From Acinetobacter baylyi DSM 14961 = CIP 107474 (GTDB lineage Bacteria; Pseudomonadota; Gammaproteobacteria; Pseudomonadales; Moraxellaceae), in contig NZ_KB849628.1 in the NCBI RefSeq assembly GCF_000368685.1, forward strand, positions 326,442-390,441: 64,000 nt of DNA, given 5' to 3'. Every line of letters begins with the position of its first letter. The first letter of the stretch is position 1. A program made the position numbers and the translations under genes. A model generated the notes under the pieces. It saw only the letters and a list, made by a program, of their open reading frames with translations. It was not told the DNA's origin and did not search any database. This document shows positions 8,716 to 20,512 of the stretch, piece after piece.

Positions 8716-9070
8716 TAGTTTGAGTGTCTACTTTTGCATTTGGATCGATATAAATTGGCTTATAATGAGTACTGATGGTACTCATTTGCACAAAGGTTTC
8801 ATGAGGTTTAATTAAACCTAAATCCAAACGTGCATGTTCCTCAATGGCTTCTGTTCCATTTTTGAGATCAAATACTTCGGCAGCTAAAATTCGATTACGT
8901 TCTTTTAGCTCTTCATTGATTTCAGCTTGTTGAGCAATTTGTTGAGCTAAGGCTTGATGAGGGAAATAGCCACCCTCACCCCACCAAAAGCTATATTGAA
9001 GACCTGCGACCAATACAATCACAAGCCCCAATATCAGTTTGCTCGAAGTTGATTTAAAGACTTCTAACAT
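8681..9070 (-). CDS. ftsB: Cell division protein FtsB
   Basis: FtsB is a bitopic inner-membrane protein that binds FtsL and FtsQ in the divisome. The 129-residue chain has a short cytoplasmic start, one membrane segment (about residues 12-33), then a coiled coil (QQAEINEELKERNRILAAEV) with the family signature EEHARLDLGLIKPHETFVQ. ATG 9070 is chosen; a TTG three codons upstream is less likely. The Pro-rich C-terminal tail is longer than in E. coli (103 residues). It starts 12 bases after eno and overlaps ispD by 35 bases, matching the common eno-ftsB-ispD order. Confidence 0.92.
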   Translation of the reverse strand: MLEVFKSTSSKLILGLVIVLVAGLQYSFWWGEGGYFPHQALAQQIAQQAEINEELKERNRILAAEVFDLKNGTEAIEEHARLDLGLIKPHETFVQMSTISTHYKPIYIDPNAKVDTQTNETPPSPDIPD

Positions 9071-9082
9071 AGTATCCAAAGA

Positions 9083-10408
<1,326 letters not shown>

Positions 10409-10417
10409 TCATTTGCA

Positions 10418-11275
<858 letters not shown>

Positions 11276-11302
11276 TTAAACAGTCCTAGTTTATGCGTCG
11301 TA

Positions 11303-13006
<1,704 letters not shown>

Positions 13007-13103
13007 CTATAAAGCAAAGTCATTCAGCATCAAATCTTAGAACAATAAACAATTGGTTATTCTATCAGCAATTTTAAAGAAAATTTAGAACCTACAAGGA
13101 GGA

Positions 13104-13131
13104 TTTTCATCATGAGTTTTATTGTTATAAT
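13104..13131 (+). promoter_or_regulatory. Candidate sigma-70 promoter of the 13.2 kb lipoprotein gene
   Basis: A perfect TATAAT (13126-13131) is preceded by TTTTCA (13104-13109) with a 16-base spacer. Transcription would start about 30 bases before the lipoprotein ATG. The -35 match is poor, so this rests mainly on the -10 hexamer. Confidence 0.45.
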
Positions 13132-13147
13132 GACCTCACCTTTTTAA
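13112..13147 (+). CDS. Possible 11-codon leader peptide
   Basis: A perfect Shine-Dalgarno sequence AAGGAGG (13096-13102) is followed nine bases later by an ATG and 11 codons reading MSFIVIMTSPF. It stops 19 bases before the lipoprotein start, which itself has no visible ribosome site. It could be a coupling leader or a chance match, since a TATAAT lies inside it. Confidence 0.3.
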   Translation: MSFIVIMTSPF

Positions 13148-13166
13148 AGCTTTAATTTGTACAAGT

Positions 13167-13604
13167 ATGAATAAGAAATTTTTAATCTGTGGTCTGCTTG
13201 CGACTGGTTTGATACTTACTGCATGTGTCAAAAAAGAACCACCTAAAGATGAAAACCAAGAACAGGTAGATGCAACGACTCAAGAGCAACAGCCAACAGA
13301 GTTTAAACCGTTACAAAGTACCGAAAACAATCAGCCTAGCTCTACCGCAGAACAGACTGTTGTAATTGAACGTATGGAAACACCAAATACCACCACAGAG
13401 ATTCGTCGTGAGCAGCACCATACACCTCGTGAAACTGAGCCTACAACACCAAAAAAAGAGGAACCTAAAGTAGATTCTGCTGCTTCTGCAGAATCAGCAA
13501 ACACCCCAAGCCAATCTAGCCGCCAAAATTCAAATCAATCGCGTAGCGAAGATGATGCTGTGGCAGATGCAATTGCAGCAGCTACACCTGCACTTAAAAA
13601 CTAA
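13167..13604 (+). CDS. Small Gln/Glu/Pro-rich lipoprotein of unknown function
   Basis: The 145-residue protein has a lipoprotein signal: a Lys-rich start, a hydrophobic core and the lipobox LTAC with the lipidated Cys at residue 20. The mature part is low-complexity and hydrophilic (rich in E, Q, T, P, S) without a recognisable fold, with charged repeats such as KKEEPKVD and a C-terminal Ala-rich helix (DDAVADAIAAATPALKN). It is most likely a disordered envelope lipoprotein. There is no good ribosome site just before ATG 13167. It is divergent from pyrG; I know of no function. Confidence 0.8.
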   Translation: MNKKFLICGLLATGLILTACVKKEPPKDENQEQVDATTQEQQPTEFKPLQSTENNQPSSTAEQTVVIERMETPNTTTEIRREQHHTPRETEPTTPKKEEPKVDSAASAESANTPSQSSRQNSNQSRSEDDAVADAIAAATPALKN

Positions 13605-13822
13605 TTGTATTTATGCACTGAATCAGCCTGTATTTAAATATGGGCTTTTCTATCTTAAAAATCACAACCATCCATTTGTTTTTAATTCGTTTTAATTTGT
13701 TGATTATATGAAATATAACTCCTAAATCACACAGTTAAAATCCTCTCAAAACTGATCTTATGCTAAGCTCAGTCAATTATATTATTTTTTACAATAACAG
13801 ATGACAAAAGAGGATAAATAAC

Positions 13823-14266
13823 ATGACTTATAATCATATTTTGGTGCCTGTAGACGATTCTGATATTTCCTCAGTCGCTACTCAACATGCACTTAATTTT
13901 GCAAAAGTATTTGGTAGTCGTGTAACAGTTATGAGTGTAGTTGCGATAGATCCATTTGTTGGAGTTGATTTTTATAAAGTTGCGCCAGCAGTCACCCATC
14001 ATATTATGGAAGCTGAAACCCATGCACAGGCACATCTGGAAAAGTTAAAACAGCTTTTCATCGATCAAGGCATTGATGCTGATATTAAAATCATTCGTGA
14101 AGAACCCACCCCAACGGGTATTTTAAACATTGCAGATGAAGTGAATGCTGATTTAATTATTATGGGATCACATGGACGCTCTGGTCTTAAAAAGTTCGTT
14201 TTAGGTAGTGTTGCTCAAAAAGTAGCAAGTGAGAGTTCGATTCCTGTATTGATCATTAAGAGATAA
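13823..14266 (+). CDS. Universal stress protein, UspA family
   Basis: The 147-residue cytoplasmic protein has the Usp fold: the N-terminal strand HILVPVDDSD and the C-terminal ATP-binding motif that runs from MGSHGRSG (Gly116) to LGSV (Ser129), the G-2X-G-9X-G-S pattern of ATP-binding Usp proteins. Such proteins bind ATP as dimers and help survival under starvation or oxidative stress. A GAGGA site precedes ATG 13823. It stands alone, and is followed by two unusual inverted repeats rather than a simple terminator. Confidence 0.93.
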   Translation: MTYNHILVPVDDSDISSVATQHALNFAKVFGSRVTVMSVVAIDPFVGVDFYKVAPAVTHHIMEAETHAQAHLEKLKQLFIDQGIDADIKIIREEPTPTGILNIADEVNADLIIMGSHGRSGLKKFVLGSVAQKVASESSIPVLIIKR

Positions 14267-14275
14267 ATTTTTATT

Positions 14276-14334
14276 TTCTAAAAGATATACATTTAGGCTT
14301 TATAAGCTCATTTGCAGCAATGCATCTTTTAGAA
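14276..14334. repeat. 11-bp perfect inverted repeat with long loop after usp gene
   Basis: TTCTAAAAGAT (14276-14286) and its exact reverse complement (14324-14334) flank a 37-base loop, beginning 10 bases after the usp stop. No T tract follows, so its role in termination or mRNA stability is unclear. Confidence 0.6.
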
Positions 14335-14346
14335 ATACATGGAAAA

Positions 14347-14387
14347 TGCACGATAAATAGGTTTTTGATTAATCTATTTGTCGTGCA
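14347..14387 (-). terminator. Long stem-loop, probable terminator of the small minus-strand gene
   Basis: Two 14-base arms (14347-14360, 14374-14387) pair with one G-T mismatch around a 13-base loop. Read on the minus strand, the 3' arm is followed by TTTTCC, so it could end the gene at 14449-14772. Confidence 0.55.
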
Positions 14388-14448
14388 GGTGTACAGACTT
14401 GATCAATAGTCACAGTAATCATTCTATTAGAAATTTTAAGCTATTAGC

Positions 14449-14772
14449 TTACAACCTCTTATGCCAATGTTTATCAGGAACATTCATACTCACCAATCCT
14501 AATCCGATTGAATGATTTAGATCCTTCCTAATCTTTACTTCAACCTTATTCATCTCACCACAATCTGGAATATACTCAAATTGATACTGCTGATTCAGCA
14601 TGTGTACAATCGCATTTAACATATCCAGTTTTAAATGCAAGCACTTTTTATTACTTGCATCAATTTCAGGGTTATAATTCAATAAACCAAGTTGGATGGA
14701 TGTTGAGGCAATCTTACCAATTTCATTACACTCTTCTGAGAGCTTTAACAACAAGAATTGTAAATGATTCAT
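14449..14772 (-). CDS. Small protein with a MazG-like helical motif, unknown function
   Basis: This protein of about 107 residues is predicted mostly helical. Its first helix (LLLKLSEECNEIGKIASTSIQLG, about residues 6-28, quoted in part as SEECNEIGKIAS) resembles the EExxE metal-binding helix of MazG-like nucleotide pyrophosphohydrolases found in bacteria and phages, and a second helix has KLDMLNAIVHML. The second acidic pair of the classic motif is not complete, so enzymatic activity is doubtful. GGAGG lies just upstream; ATG 14772 has a better distance than ATG 14775. It stands alone between non-coding stretches, which suggests a phage-derived orphan gene. Confidence 0.6.
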   Translation of the reverse strand: MNHLQFLLLKLSEECNEIGKIASTSIQLGLLNYNPEIDASNKKCLHLKLDMLNAIVHMLNQQYQFEYIPDCGEMNKVEVKIRKDLNHSIGLGLVSMNVPDKHWHKRL

Positions 14773-14775
14773 CAT

Positions 14776-15331
14776 ACCTCCAAATAATAAATGTCTATCT
14801 CGTTGAGTTCATCCTTTCTCAGACGCATCCCTTCCTTGATTTTTGGTTTTAAGAATTTAATACTTTATTAATCAATATTTATGTTTAAATCATAGATACA
14901 TCCACAAAGCATTAAATCATGTCGCATAGTCGTAATGACCTAATATATTCTTAGAAAGCTTAAAACACCTTAAAATATTCATTTTTTAAGAAATATAACG
15001 ACCCCATCACAAATATAATATTTTTAACGGTATGGTTGTCAAATTATTAAATATTATGAAACATTTATTAATTATTAATTGAAAAAAATGTGGAATTTGA
15101 AAATGCTATTGTTTGATTGCTCTATTAAAAAAATACAAAATAAAATACTTAGCGTGGTGAAATTTAAAGACGCTTAACCTGTACTTAAGAAAATTTTTAA
15201 TTAACAAACTTTATTTCTTATCAAAAATGCGAATTTAATTACATTATTCATGTGAAGCATATTTTTTCTATAAACAAATTTTTATTTATTTTTACTGATT
15301 AAAAATGATTGAGCCTCTCAAACACCCATAT
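14776..15331. other. A/T-rich non-coding stretch
   Basis: I see no convincing gene, RNA or repeat here. It should include the promoter of the small minus-strand gene ending at 14449. Only very short frames without ribosome sites occur. Confidence 0.6.
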
Positions 15332-15384
15332 AAAAAAGCTCTTAATCAAACGATTTTTTTAAAATACAGTTTCATTAAGAGACT
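15332..15384 (-). terminator. Terminator of the DUF333/I78 lipoprotein gene
   Basis: On the minus strand, CTCTTAAT (15381-15374) pairs with ATTAAGAG (15346-15339), with a 27-base loop. The 3' arm runs into CTTTTTT. Confidence 0.6.
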
Positions 15385-15401
15385 TTCTAAAGTCAATCTT
15401 C

Positions 15402-15836
15402 TTACCCACAAGATGCATCTATAATTTTTTTAGATAATGGATCAGTCGTAATGGTAATACGATTTTCACGATAATCCATAGTCACTGGTTGTCCTGGCGC
15501 AATATTACGAATGAGTTCTGCTTTGGTTAATTTTTTAATTTGATCATTTGTTAAACCTGATTGACCAATCAGCTTTTGAGCTTCATCAGGTGCACATATC
15601 TTTTGTTGTGAATGAAAAAACTCCCACTCTTCCACAACTTGCCCATTTGGCAAAGTACAGTATCCAACTTGTCCATTTGCTTCATTTTTGATATTTAATT
15701 TTCCTTTCTGTTGAATACAAAACTCGCTGGCAGGATTTGCCATACCAACTTTAAGTTTTGAATCATCTTGGTGCTGAATGGATGAACACGCTGCTAGAGG
15801 TAATAGCAATATCGAAAGTAATGTGATTTTTTTCAT
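15402..15836 (-). CDS. Lipoprotein with DUF333 and I78 peptidase-inhibitor domains
   Basis: The 144-residue protein begins with a lipoprotein signal (lipobox LAAC, Cys17). A DUF333 domain follows (ANPASEFCIQQKGKL, then NGQVGYCTLPNGQVVEEWEFF, about residues 34-74), the putative-hemolysin domain with two cysteines. The C-terminal half (from CAPDEAQKLIGQ to the final Cys) matches the I78 inhibitor family, with MDYRENRITI as the strand before the end. I78 proteins inhibit serine proteases, so this may protect the periplasm or outer membrane. The domain fusion is inferred from motifs. It is transcribed away from the downstream gap and ends in a hairpin. Confidence 0.85.
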   Translation of the reverse strand: MKKITLLSILLLPLAACSSIQHQDDSKLKVGMANPASEFCIQQKGKLNIKNEANGQVGYCTLPNGQVVEEWEFFHSQQKICAPDEAQKLIGQSGLTNDQIKKLTKAELIRNIAPGQPVTMDYRENRITITTDPLSKKIIDASCG

Positions 15837-15893
15837 ATTTTAATATCCTATTAAATGATATAGATTCTATTAACTACTAATTTCTATTTATTT

Positions 15894-15923
15894 CTAGGAC
15901 TCTCCGTTTAAAGAGAGTCCTAG
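15894..15923. terminator. Strong hairpin between pepN and the lipoprotein gene
   Basis: A perfect 11-bp stem (15894-15904 with 15913-15923) has an 8-base loop. It lies 33 bases past the pepN stop and upstream of the lipoprotein gene. No long T tract follows on either strand, so it may end pepN inefficiently. Confidence 0.55.
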
Positions 15924-15956
15924 CATAAATTAGTTTAATAAAAATTTTCTAATTTT

Positions 15957-18566
15957 TTAAACACTTAAAATGCTATTCAGCGTTTCTTTTACATTTTTCG
16001 ACTTAACATGAGGTTGTAAGTCTTTTAAGGCATTTTGGACGTTGCCTCGCTGAGGTTCGGCCAGCGTGTACCAGCGTGACAATACTTGCAATAACCGAGA
16101 TCCTAAAATTGGATTTTTTTCATCAAAGTATTCGGCTAAACCAATGTAATGCTCTACACCAAAGCTCCATGCATTCACAGGATTATTACTTAAACCGCCA
16201 CTGACTGAACGTACTCGGTTTGGTGTACCCAAATCATAGTCTGGATGTTCGGTCAGTGCTTTAATTGTTTCTGCAGTCGCATTTGGATTGGCTGCCTGAA
16301 CCATAAACCACTGATCCAGAGACAGTGCTTCGTCTTTATAACGACGATAAAAATCATCCAAAGCATTTTGAGCCTGTGGCGCATCATTCCAGACTAAAAC
16401 ACGTAATGCACCCAAACGCTCAGACATATTTTTAGTTTGAGAATATTGCGTGTAAGCCAAATCAAAAACACTGTCATCACCTTGACGTGCCATCATACTC
16501 AGCATAATGTTTTTGAGTGCACGCTCTCCCATTGCCTGAGAAAAATCGTTCTGCAGTGATGGATCAAGAGATAAATAGGTTTCTTTCCAGAAAGCACCCA
16601 GTTCTCTTGCTAAAGTTTCCAAGACAGAATTACGCTTTTCCTGAATCGCTTCAGGCTTGTAGTCATGATCGATACGACTGCCCAAATAACCTTCAGTTGG
16701 CACGTCAAATAACCGCGAAGCAAGTAAAGGATCTTTTTTTACAAGGTCTGGCAATGTATTTTTGATCGCTTTAATATAAGGCTCGACCGCATGATCTTTT
16801 AGCAAAATTCGCTCAAGTAAGGTTTGCGAAGCCTGCCATTGATTAAAACCATTGGTTTCATATTCAATTAAAAATGCAAGTTCATCATCACTATAGTCAA
16901 AATCAAGATTGACTGGTGCAGAAAAGTTTCTCAGTAATGAAACAACGGGCTTCTGAGTAACATTACTAAATTCTATGGTCGCAGTATCTTGATCAAACAA
17001 ATACACCCCATCCTGAACTTCATTTACAAATAAGTCCTGACAATGCAATGTATATTGCTCGCCTGTTTCGGCATTAAATAGTGCCAGTGCAACAGGAACG
17101 GGCACAGCTTTTAGATTTGGATATTTAGGGTGTACTTTCAAACTCTGTTTAAAGCTTAAGCGATAAACATGATTTTGCTCATCATACTCACCCTTTGCTT
17201 CAAGTTTAGGCGTCCCAGGTTGGTTGTACCAAGTTAGAAAGTTAGATAAATCTACACCCGAACCTGCTGATAATGCATTTACCCAGTCTTCAACTGTAAC
17301 CGCTTGTCCATCATAACGATGGAAGTATTCATCTGTTCCCTGACGGAATTTTTCTTTACCCAGTAAAGTCGACATCATACGATTAATTTCTGCACCTTTT
17401 TCATAGACAGTGGCGGTATAGAAATTATTAATCTCGACAAAATGATCAGGACGCGGTGGATGCGAAAGCGGACCAGCATCTTCTGGAAATTGATGTGCTT
17501 TAAGTACCGCAACATCATCGATACGCTGTACCGCAGCCGATTGTAAATCTTCTGAAAAAGATTGATCACGAAAAACCGTTAAACCCTCTTTTAAACAGAG
17601 TTGAAACCAGTCGCGGCAAGTAATTCGGTTGCCTGTCCAGTTATGAAAGTATTCGTGTGCAATTACCGATTGCACACGCATAATCGCAGCATCTGTCGTA
17701 TATTCTTCATCAGCAAGTACGCAAGAAGTATTGAAGATGTTTAGACCTTTATTTTCCATGGCTCCCATGTTGAACTGACTGACCGCAACAATCATATAAT
17801 TGTCTAGGTCGTATGGACGGCCATAATGTTCTTCATCCCAGCGCATCGAATGTTTTAGAGCTTCCATAGCAATATGGCATTTTGGAATATCCTTTTCGAT
17901 GGCATAAATTTCAAGTGCAACCTCACGACCTTCAGAGGTAGTGTAATGGTCTTTCAACACCGCTAAATCACCAATAACGCAGGCAAATAGATAGCTTGGT
18001 TTTTTAGTTGGGTCTTGCCAGATGGCAAAGTGACGGTTTTCACCCACAGTACCGGTTTCAAGTAAATTACCGTTTGCCAGTAATACAGGAAACTTTTTAT
18101 CAGCTTCAACACGTGTGGTGAATTCTGCCAAGACATCTGGACGATCTGGATAAAAAGTAATTTTACGAAAGCCTTCTGGCTCATTTTGAGTGACAAACAG
18201 ATCACCACCAGCTTTGTACAATCCTTCTAGCTGTGTATTACTTTCAGGATGAATCACAACCTGTGTATTTAAAATGACTTGATCTGGTGCATGCGTGATC
18301 ACCAATTGCTCATGATCAAGCTGATATTGTCCTACCTCAAGATTTTTGCCATTAAGTACAATAGATTTTAGTTCAAGATCACGGCCTAAAAGCACTAAAT
18401 CACCTGCCGTTTGACGATTCATCACCAAAGTAGATTCTACGACTGTATGATCATCATAAACTTGAATATCAAGATTAATCGATTCAACTAAAAAAGAAGG
18501 TTTCTGATAGTCTTTCAAATAAACAGTTTGATCAGCTTGCACGTGTGGATTTGCCGCAATATTCAT
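15957..18566 (-). CDS. pepN: Aminopeptidase N (M1 family)
   Basis: PepN is the main cytoplasmic zinc aminopeptidase that removes N-terminal residues from peptides in protein turnover. The 869-residue protein has the substrate-binding motif GAMEN (in FNMGAMENKGLNIF), the zinc motif HEYFHNWTGNR with a distal Glu in LKEGLTVFRDQ, and the long helical C-terminal half typical of the bacterial PepN group, including SLDQWFMVQA near residue 745. Length agrees with E. coli PepN (870). Start ATG 18566 has AGGAAAA nearby. It is monocistronic; its 5' side faces a divergent small gene. Confidence 0.96.
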   Translation of the reverse strand: MNIAANPHVQADQTVYLKDYQKPSFLVESINLDIQVYDDHTVVESTLVMNRQTAGDLVLLGRDLELKSIVLNGKNLEVGQYQLDHEQLVITHAPDQVILNTQVVIHPESNTQLEGLYKAGGDLFVTQNEPEGFRKITFYPDRPDVLAEFTTRVEADKKFPVLLANGNLLETGTVGENRHFAIWQDPTKKPSYLFACVIGDLAVLKDHYTTSEGREVALEIYAIEKDIPKCHIAMEALKHSMRWDEEHYGRPYDLDNYMIVAVSQFNMGAMENKGLNIFNTSCVLADEEYTTDAAIMRVQSVIAHEYFHNWTGNRITCRDWFQLCLKEGLTVFRDQSFSEDLQSAAVQRIDDVAVLKAHQFPEDAGPLSHPPRPDHFVEINNFYTATVYEKGAEINRMMSTLLGKEKFRQGTDEYFHRYDGQAVTVEDWVNALSAGSGVDLSNFLTWYNQPGTPKLEAKGEYDEQNHVYRLSFKQSLKVHPKYPNLKAVPVPVALALFNAETGEQYTLHCQDLFVNEVQDGVYLFDQDTATIEFSNVTQKPVVSLLRNFSAPVNLDFDYSDDELAFLIEYETNGFNQWQASQTLLERILLKDHAVEPYIKAIKNTLPDLVKKDPLLASRLFDVPTEGYLGSRIDHDYKPEAIQEKRNSVLETLARELGAFWKETYLSLDPSLQNDFSQAMGERALKNIMLSMMARQGDDSVFDLAYTQYSQTKNMSERLGALRVLVWNDAPQAQNALDDFYRRYKDEALSLDQWFMVQAANPNATAETIKALTEHPDYDLGTPNRVRSVSGGLSNNPVNAWSFGVEHYIGLAEYFDEKNPILGSRLLQVLSRWYTLAEPQRGNVQNALKDLQPHVKSKNVKETLNSILSV

Positions 18567-18910
18567 ATATTTTCCTGTTTTACCTTATCATGCGTGACAT
18601 TGGTATTTATTGTGTATGTTCTTGATCATACGCCAACTTCATCAATGTGTCTTCGTCGTTTCGATTTAGAATTAAGATGCGACTGATTTCATGATTTTTC
18701 AATTCTTAAATGTTTTAAATGCTCAAAAAACGTTGCGTTTCTGCAAATATCATCTTCAACAATTCCTTTGAGAAAGCTTTTTTTCTTATTTTCAATAGTT
18801 ACTTCAATTTACATTTTTAAGTATTGATTACATTTTGTGCACGTTTTTTGCTTAGTCATTTATGACGATCTTGGTCATTATAAAAACTTCACATCTAAGA
18901 GGTGAATAAA
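18567..18910. promoter_or_regulatory. Divergent promoter region with palindrome GTCATTTATGAC
   Basis: The region lies between pepN (leftward) and an 85-codon gene (rightward). A 12-base palindrome GTCATTTATGAC (18855-18866) and a further GTCAT half-site (18874-18878) sit just before TATAAA (18879-18884), 27 bases upstream of the small gene. This is a candidate operator. No other gene is seen. Confidence 0.45.
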
Positions 18911-19168
18911 ATGGAACTAACACAACATATACATCGTGCAGAAAATATCAAAGCTATTCATGATCTACATCAGGCTGGCCTATGCCACAATGTGATCGCT
19001 GTCTTTATGAGTGCAGAAGGTATTCACTTAACCGAGCAAGATGTTAGCACTATTGTAAATACCTACGATGCACTGGGTAAAGAGAAAGCACCAACCCGAA
19101 AAGTTAAAGCCCTGATCGCTGCTAAAAAACTGGGACAGCATGATGAATCACTTCCATGCCCTGTCTAG
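18911..19168 (+). CDS. Small conserved-looking protein, unknown function
   Basis: The protein has 85 residues, is soluble and helix-rich, and I recognise no family. It shows a short N-terminal helix with ENIKAIHDLHQAGL, a middle that reads like a helix-turn-helix (EGIHLTEQDVSTIVNTYDALG), and a basic stretch KAPTRKVKALIAAKKLG. The pattern is compatible with a small DNA-binding regulator, which is inference only. ATG 18911 has AAGAGG eight bases upstream; the GTG at 18902 overlaps that site. It is followed by a strong terminator and is therefore a single-gene unit. Confidence 0.8.
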   Translation: MELTQHIHRAENIKAIHDLHQAGLCHNVIAVFMSAEGIHLTEQDVSTIVNTYDALGKEKAPTRKVKALIAAKKLGQHDESLPCPV

Positions 19169-19210
19169 TCGATAGTATTTAAGAATCAAATTTTATTTTC
19201 AACTTCAACA

Positions 19211-19252
19211 AAACCTGAAGGTTGGCAGTTCTGAGAACACCTTCAGGTTTTT
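19211..19252 (+). terminator. Rho-independent terminator
   Basis: A perfect 12-bp stem (19211-19222 with 19239-19250) with a 16-base loop ends in a T tract, 43 bases after the small gene. Confidence 0.85.
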
Positions 19253-19324
19253 AAATCTTTCATATCGAATCTAAACTGCCATAACCATTCTAAGCACGAT
19301 ATAATCAAATATTGTATTTGGATT

Positions 19325-20488
19325 TTGAGTTCTACTTTGAATATTCTGCGAAAACAGCTTGATGAAAGTATCACCTGTCCACTTTGCCAAGCAGCCATGT
19401 TTTTGGTCGATGCAGAAGAATTTGATCAGGAGATTCAGTTTTACGAGTGTAGCCATTGCCAACATCGTTTATTTAATGAAGAAAATCGCACCTGTCACTG
19501 TGCGACATGCACTCAACAGCGCAAAAAACTGATCCAACAAACTCGCCAGCAAGAACAACTTAAATACAAAATTAAAGATGAAAGAATTTTTAATCTGAAT
19601 GAGTTAAGCTTTCTTCATAAACTTTTTTTGCTCTCTCTGCTTGATGATCAGGTTCAGGATAACGTTCCACATGATGAATATATTCACTGGGATCGAATTA
19701 AGTATCATGCAATTACTCCCAATTATTTTTTTCAGAGTGCAGTATTCAAGGAACTTATAAAATACGGAATTTTAGTGCCACAAGATGATCAGGATAATCC
19801 CCAGAGCTATATGATTCGAACTCGTCTTGACGGATATTCCGACCCAAGTTTATTTAGTATTACACAACAGCTTCGTCATTGGTTTTATGAAAACCTCAGT
19901 TTAGGTATTCCTTATAAAACCACAGAAGAAGTAAAGAATGCTCTTTTTCTGGTTCTTTATCAGGAAGTTGTGCAGTTTATGCAGATGTATTGTCGTACAT
20001 GGGGTATCCAGATTGCAGGTAATCGCCATTTTCAGCAATTTTGTTATCGTTTGATGGATAGCTTAGCAATTGGACAAATTTACTATCTCATTCAGACCGC
20101 ACTTGACTACTTATACACTCAAAAAGCCTTGCAAACTCGTAATGAAAATTTCATTAATACCAATTTACTTAAAAAGACGCTTGAGCAATATCGTGAACGT
20201 TCTGTTAATGAAAAATGGGAAACATCTACATTACCTCGTCCCATGAACTTGCCTTTGAGTAAAATGAGTCAGATTTTTTTGTTTCATTTTTTATCTTATG
20301 ATGAAAATATTTTCATGCAACCGATCTGGCGGGCATGGCGAAAAATCGAGCCACGTTTAAATTTTTATTCTATTAAGCGCTGTATGTACTGCGGCTCCAA
20401 TGACCTTGAGGTTGATTATGACGCAACAGATTATGTGTCTTTAATTTGCCGCAATTGCAAACATCAAGATCATTATTTTACACAATAA
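19325..20488 (+). CDS. Large zinc-ribbon protein of unknown function
   Basis: The 387-residue soluble protein has two zinc-finger-like regions. The N-terminal one has CPLC (Cys18, Cys21), CSHC (Cys42, Cys45) and then CHCATC (Cys57-Cys62). The C-terminal one has CMYCGS followed by CRNCKHQ in the last 35 residues. Between them is a mostly helical region without a motif I know. There is no ATG for the full frame; TTG at 19325 or 19337 must serve as start, and a TATAAT at 19300-19305 would give a very short leader. It stops 24 bases before thiM and may share its transcript. A nucleic-acid-binding role is suggested only by the zinc ribbons. Confidence 0.78.
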   Translation: MSSTLNILRKQLDESITCPLCQAAMFLVDAEEFDQEIQFYECSHCQHRLFNEENRTCHCATCTQQRKKLIQQTRQQEQLKYKIKDERIFNLNELSFLHKLFLLSLLDDQVQDNVPHDEYIHWDRIKYHAITPNYFFQSAVFKELIKYGILVPQDDQDNPQSYMIRTRLDGYSDPSLFSITQQLRHWFYENLSLGIPYKTTEEVKNALFLVLYQEVVQFMQMYCRTWGIQIAGNRHFQQFCYRLMDSLAIGQIYYLIQTALDYLYTQKALQTRNENFINTNLLKKTLEQYRERSVNEKWETSTLPRPMNLPLSKMSQIFLFHFLSYDENIFMQPIWRAWRKIEPRLNFYSIKRCMYCGSNDLEVDYDATDYVSLICRNCKHQDHYFTQ

Positions 20489-20512
20489 TTTTTCATTCTT
20501 TGCAGGGAAGAT

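Noticed and set aside
20489..20512. TPP riboswitch before thiM
   Set aside because: Only 24 bases separate thiM from the preceding gene and no THI-element core is visible.
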